Below are positions 6,201 through 7,258 of a DNA stretch of 7,258 bases, piece by piece; the stretch's first letter is position 1; the number at the start of each line of letters is the position of its first letter. Made by a program: the position numbers and the translations under genes. This stretch comes from Caldilineaceae bacterium (GTDB taxonomy: Bacteria > Chloroflexota > Anaerolineae > Caldilineales > Caldilineaceae): contig WGCB01000501.1 in the NCBI GenBank assembly GCA_015494005.1, forward strand, positions 1-7,258, written 5' to 3'. The notes under the pieces were generated by a model. That model did not search any database. It saw only the letters and a list, made by a program, of their open reading frames with translations, and was not told where the DNA came from.

Positions 6201-6396
6201 GTTCCAGGAGCAGCTCCACCAGGGGCAGCGCGCCGTCGTGGACGGCGATCTTCACCCACTTGATGCCCATGGCCTTCATCTCCGGCACCCAGAAGTCCCG
6301 GATCTTGCCCAGGCCCACCGCCACGGGGAAGCTGGCGCTCCAGTGGATGCCGATGCCGGTGTCGTCCGCGGGGCGGGGGTACTCGTGCAGTTCCAT
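3277..6396 (-). CDS. Glycosidase-like protein: clan GH-A type TIM barrel with six beta-sandwich-like modules
   Basis: 1039 residues. The ATG has GGAGGT 6 nt upstream. Residues 12 to about 372 fit a complete (beta/alpha)8 barrel: strand-like IGIHWS, WVKIAV, MPIVRIYR, FEFNNEP, PAVSTG, VHNYS, ILATEDGY and FFCSAFWLMANFE. The N107-E108-P109 motif after strand 4 and E274 in ATEDGY after strand 7 sit where clan GH-A enzymes carry the acid/base and the nucleophile, so activity on a glycoside is likely. The exact family and substrate are not clear. Four carboxypeptidase-regulatory-like modules follow, with G-x-F-x-F-x-x-x-x-P-G-x-Y signatures at 417, 501, 687 and 777. Two copies of a second module (543-643 and 819-909) are interleaved with them. 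A Pro-rich linker (about 922-950) leads to an unrecognised C-terminal domain (951-1039). I see no signal peptide or membrane helix, odd for such modules. It has its own promoter; the LacI gene follows. Confidence 0.85.
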   Translation of the reverse strand: MELHEYPRPADDTGIGIHWSASFPVAVGLGKIRDFWVPEMKAMGIKWVKIAVHDGALPLVELLLEQGFMPIVRIYRPKPNPGHLSSKELAAVEDLIRAGVSYFEFNNEPDLGLEWEGGQVPPNALDIVAENAIIDMEAILERGGMPGVPAVSTGTRWDIVGKIVEKGRADLFHGPVWQAVHNYSVNHPLDYPYDAGNQEGAPYTREFYEALRQEQWEGDAWSGRSLEEVNRLRQEHSNPGATIMDDASCWLAYERFDALVRQHIGRSIPILATEDGYLVGEAADPRYPATTPNLHMAQTLEACRVLMGTSKRFPPAPNYFFCSAFWLMANFELGSPSSWWEGHAWYSSRWPGGKLPIVDALKAEPKVPRAWQETPVQKAVIQGVVLHPDGPRTVLLKRKGPGEEFQELARTELDDQGRFRFPEVAPGRYQVAILETPLQQEVQVAPGQRMVHLTFDLAAPSPEEPRESILQGQVRGGAQATLLLVRQQDGESLQTVAREDGSFRFLNLPPGDYTASVQEPPGSRQAGITLDGREEKRVELAVFGWGYTIRDGGESPGFGIIRCSVEGHKGLEVKARTEGWESNPVTTGSKAEYGEFACEIAPLGAGNYVVEVLGLKDDQGQPLTLEAPVRVELDRVAFVEFVFTEPSPEEASHSSRIFGRVVNGAGLTVALMDKQPQRWEQTVGPDEGFQFQDLGPGIYTLEVVGWEELTRHPRITLDGSNQVEVNLVVPSPEEPAPSQGKHAISVITGVAPGTAGKTAVLVEAQGGRLEQEVGRHDRFTFRNLPPGIYTLSVAETYLQENLVVDGLQGWEVIFPPVEAEWVAEVRPAGRGPGFSVVRAEVLGRMDWPVRIYTEGWAGITQRTGSKQEYGEFALEFSPLGPGRYVVEPEGMDVKAEVELTGREVLMVTFRRSGVASGPTVVRPLPPEGTKPEKPMPSPAPAPTPSPQPPRYEHAILLAAPPADMAELQALLQYAEAFQPHVAANQEEALEARHVTLLGFSPEEAQPLQDRLRLAGISFDQVSPPLAPELRRRVQARRPW
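3670..5268 (-). repeat. Tandem duplication of an A-A-B module block inside the glycosidase-like gene
   Basis: At protein level the order is A1 (377-457), A2 (467-541), B1 (543-643), A3 (655-729), A4 (743-815), B2 (819-909). The A modules share the F-x-F...P-G-x-Y-x signature. The B modules share PGF, TEGW (577 and 853), TGSK (587 and 863), EYGEF (592 and 868) and a PLG-x-G-x-YVVE strand. Linkers of the form PSPEE recur at 460, 646 and 730: after A1, between the two blocks, and after A3. The simplest account is duplication of a block [A-linker-A-B]. The copies have diverged enough that the DNA is only patchily similar. Confidence 0.75.
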
Positions 6397-6462
6397 GTCC
6401 AGACCTCCAGAGGGGTGTGGCAGGGGGAGGGGAGTGTGCTGGGTTGTGCCTGTCCGGCCTCC

Positions 6463-6492
6463 ATTATAGCAAGTTTTACCGGAAACGCTGAA
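6463..6492 (-). promoter_or_regulatory. Probable promoter of the glycosidase-like gene (extended -10)
   Basis: In transcript sense the box TATAAT (6468-6463) is exact and is preceded by TGC, giving an extended -10 element. The -35 region is weak: TTCAGC at 6492-6487 with an 18-bp spacer matches only half of the consensus. Predicted start is near 6456, giving a leader of about 60 nt with GGAGGT 6 nt before the ATG. The box has the same context, CTATAATGG, as the regulator promoter. Confidence 0.65.
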
Positions 6493-6631
6493 CGCCCGGG
6501 CGACCCCACTCCGCTCCTTTCCTTGCCTGGAGGGGCGAAATGGTGTATTTTCAGGGAGAGGAAGGGCGATCCCAGGCGGGCGCCGGCGGCACATTGTAGC
6601 CCATGATACGAACTCTCCTGGCCCAATTGGG

Positions 6632-6637
6632 GATAAT
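6632..6637 (+). promoter_or_regulatory. Candidate -10 box for the MoxR gene
   Basis: GATAAT matches five of six consensus bases and lies about 100 nt before the MoxR ATG. No good -35 is found at 16-19 bp upstream. The palindrome CCCAATTGGG directly precedes it and could be a protein binding site. A second candidate pair lies at 6523-6551. Confidence 0.3.
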
Positions 6638-6739
6638 GGATCCGCGGCGCGCAGACCTGGCAACCTCTGGAGCACCCCTTGCTGCGCCCGTGCCTTCTCC
6701 CGTGCTTTCCGAAACCCGTACCCACCACGAGGAACACCC

Positions 6740-7258
6740 ATGCAACAGGCGAAAACCATCGCGGACCGGCTCCTGGACAACGTGAAGAAGGTGATCGTGG
6801 GCAAGGAGCAGGAGATCCGCCTGACCCTGGTGGCCCTCCTCTGCGAAGGCCACCTGCTCATCGAGGACGTGCCCGGCGTGGGCAAGACCATGCTGGCCCG
6901 GGCCCTGGCCCGCAGCATCGGCTGCAGCTTCAGCCGCATCCAGTTCACCCCGGACATGCTGCCCAGCGATGTGACCGGGGTCAGCGTCTTCAACCAGAAG
7001 ACCCTGGAGTTCCAGTTCCGCCCGGGGCCGGTGATGGCCCAGATCGTGCTGGCGGACGAGATCAACCGGGCCACGCCCAAGACCCAATCCGCCCTGCTGG
7101 AGGCCATGGAAGAGCGCCAGATCACGGTCGATGGGGTGACCTATCCGATGGCGCGCCCCTTCCTGGTCCTGGCCACCCAGAACCCGATCGAATACGAGGG
7201 CACGTTCCCTCTGCCGGAAGCTCAGGTGGACCGCTTCATGATGCGCATCAGCCTGGGG
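6740..7258 (+). CDS. MoxR-family AAA+ ATPase, N-terminal part (cut by window edge)
   Basis: 173 codons are present; the gene runs off the right edge (family members are about 310-350 residues). MoxR ATPases act as chaperone-like machines that help metal insertion or assembly of partner proteins. They are commonly encoded before a DUF58 (VWA-like) protein and often a transglutaminase-like membrane protein. Visible motifs: VIVGKEQEI at 18-26, the Walker A segment EDVPGVGKT at 42-50, [12 protein letters not shown] at 69-80, Walker [10 protein letters not shown] at 102-110, the [10 protein letters not shown] helix at 118-127, and sensor-1 region ATQNP at 145-149 followed by [14 protein letters not shown]. 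The start ATG has GAGGA 6 nt upstream and aligns with the usual family N-terminus. It is transcribed away from the sugar genes and is probably the first gene of a separate operon. Confidence 0.95.
   Translation, partial: MQQAKTIADRLLDNVKKVIVGKEQEIRLTLVALLCEGHLLIEDVPGVGKTMLARALARSIGCSFSRIQFTPDMLPSDVTGVSVFNQKTLEFQFRPGPVMAQIVLADEINRATPKTQSALLEAMEERQITVDGVTYPMARPFLVLATQNPIEYEGTFPLPEAQVDRFMMRISLG

Larger units (their letters stand above)
6397..6739. other. Divergent intergenic region between the glycosidase-like and MoxR genes
   Basis: 343 bp without a credible gene. The left part holds the leader and promoter of the minus-strand glycosidase-like gene. The right part holds the leader of the MoxR gene with two weak plus-strand promoter candidates: TTGCCT-17 bp-TATTTT (6523-6551), and a GATAAT box (6632-6637) without a clear -35. 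A perfect 10-bp palindrome CCCAATTGGG (6622-6631) touches the GATAAT box. No terminator or RNA gene was seen. Confidence 0.6.

Noticed and set aside
6479..6492. Degenerate copy of the LacI operator in the glycosidase promoter (around GGAAACGCT)
   Set aside because: Only 8 of 14 positions match and the right half is not symmetric; a chance match is likely.
4069..6606. 845-codon open frame on the plus strand, opposite the glycosidase-like gene
   Set aside because: It is antisense to a gene with clear motifs, ribosome binding site and promoter. Its translation is His/Leu/Gly/Val-rich without recognisable domains, as expected from GC-rich codon use opposite a real gene.
6397..7125. Extending the glycosidase-like gene upstream to 7125
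   Set aside because: The frame is open, but it crosses the promoter and the MoxR gene on the other strand. The ATG at 6396 has an ideal ribosome binding site and the barrel starts right after it.

Overview
The window is GC-rich (about two-thirds G+C by eye) and holds five bacterial protein genes with no RNA genes, insertion sequences or CRISPR. The GC-rich codon use, the Ala/Pro/Glu heptad linker behind the lipobox of the sugar-binding lipoprotein, and the combination of a MoxR ATPase with a large multi-domain glycosidase-like protein suggest a filamentous Chloroflexota bacterium of the Caldilinea/Litorilinea type. That assignment is an inference from style, not from a marker gene.

Layout. 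Four genes lie on the minus strand and are read from right to left. First is a 1039-residue glycosidase-like protein (6396 to 3277): a complete clan GH-A type TIM barrel followed by six beta-sandwich-like modules and a small C-terminal domain. Next is a LacI-family regulator (3025 to 1967). Then come a sugar-binding lipoprotein of an ABC importer (1721 to 273) and the first 68 codons of a membrane permease of the same importer (204 to the left edge). On the plus strand, divergent from the glycosidase gene, is the first 173 codons of a MoxR-family AAA+ ATPase (6740 to the right edge).

How it may work together. The binding protein resembles the AglE group of alpha-glucoside binding proteins, so the likely unit is LacI regulator + binding protein + permease(s), importing a gluco-oligosaccharide. 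The regulator has an almost textbook promoter (TTGACA, 18-bp spacer, TATAAT). A perfect 14-bp LacI-type palindrome (TGGAAGCGCTTCCA) begins at the predicted transcription start, so autorepression, probably extending to the transport genes downstream, is the best-supported regulatory reading. The glycosidase-like gene has its own promoter and no convincing copy of that operator, so its link to the sugar regulon is only by proximity.

Most unusual points: the glycosidase-like protein has no signal peptide, yet carries a tandem duplication of a three-module block (A-A-B, A-A-B) and an unrecognised C-terminal domain. The leader of the binding-protein gene contains a 12-nt complement of the 16S rRNA tail displayed in a hairpin. 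The spacer between binding protein and permease contains a 9-bp stem-loop plus a hairpin over the permease ribosome binding site, which fits the usual unequal expression of these two components.
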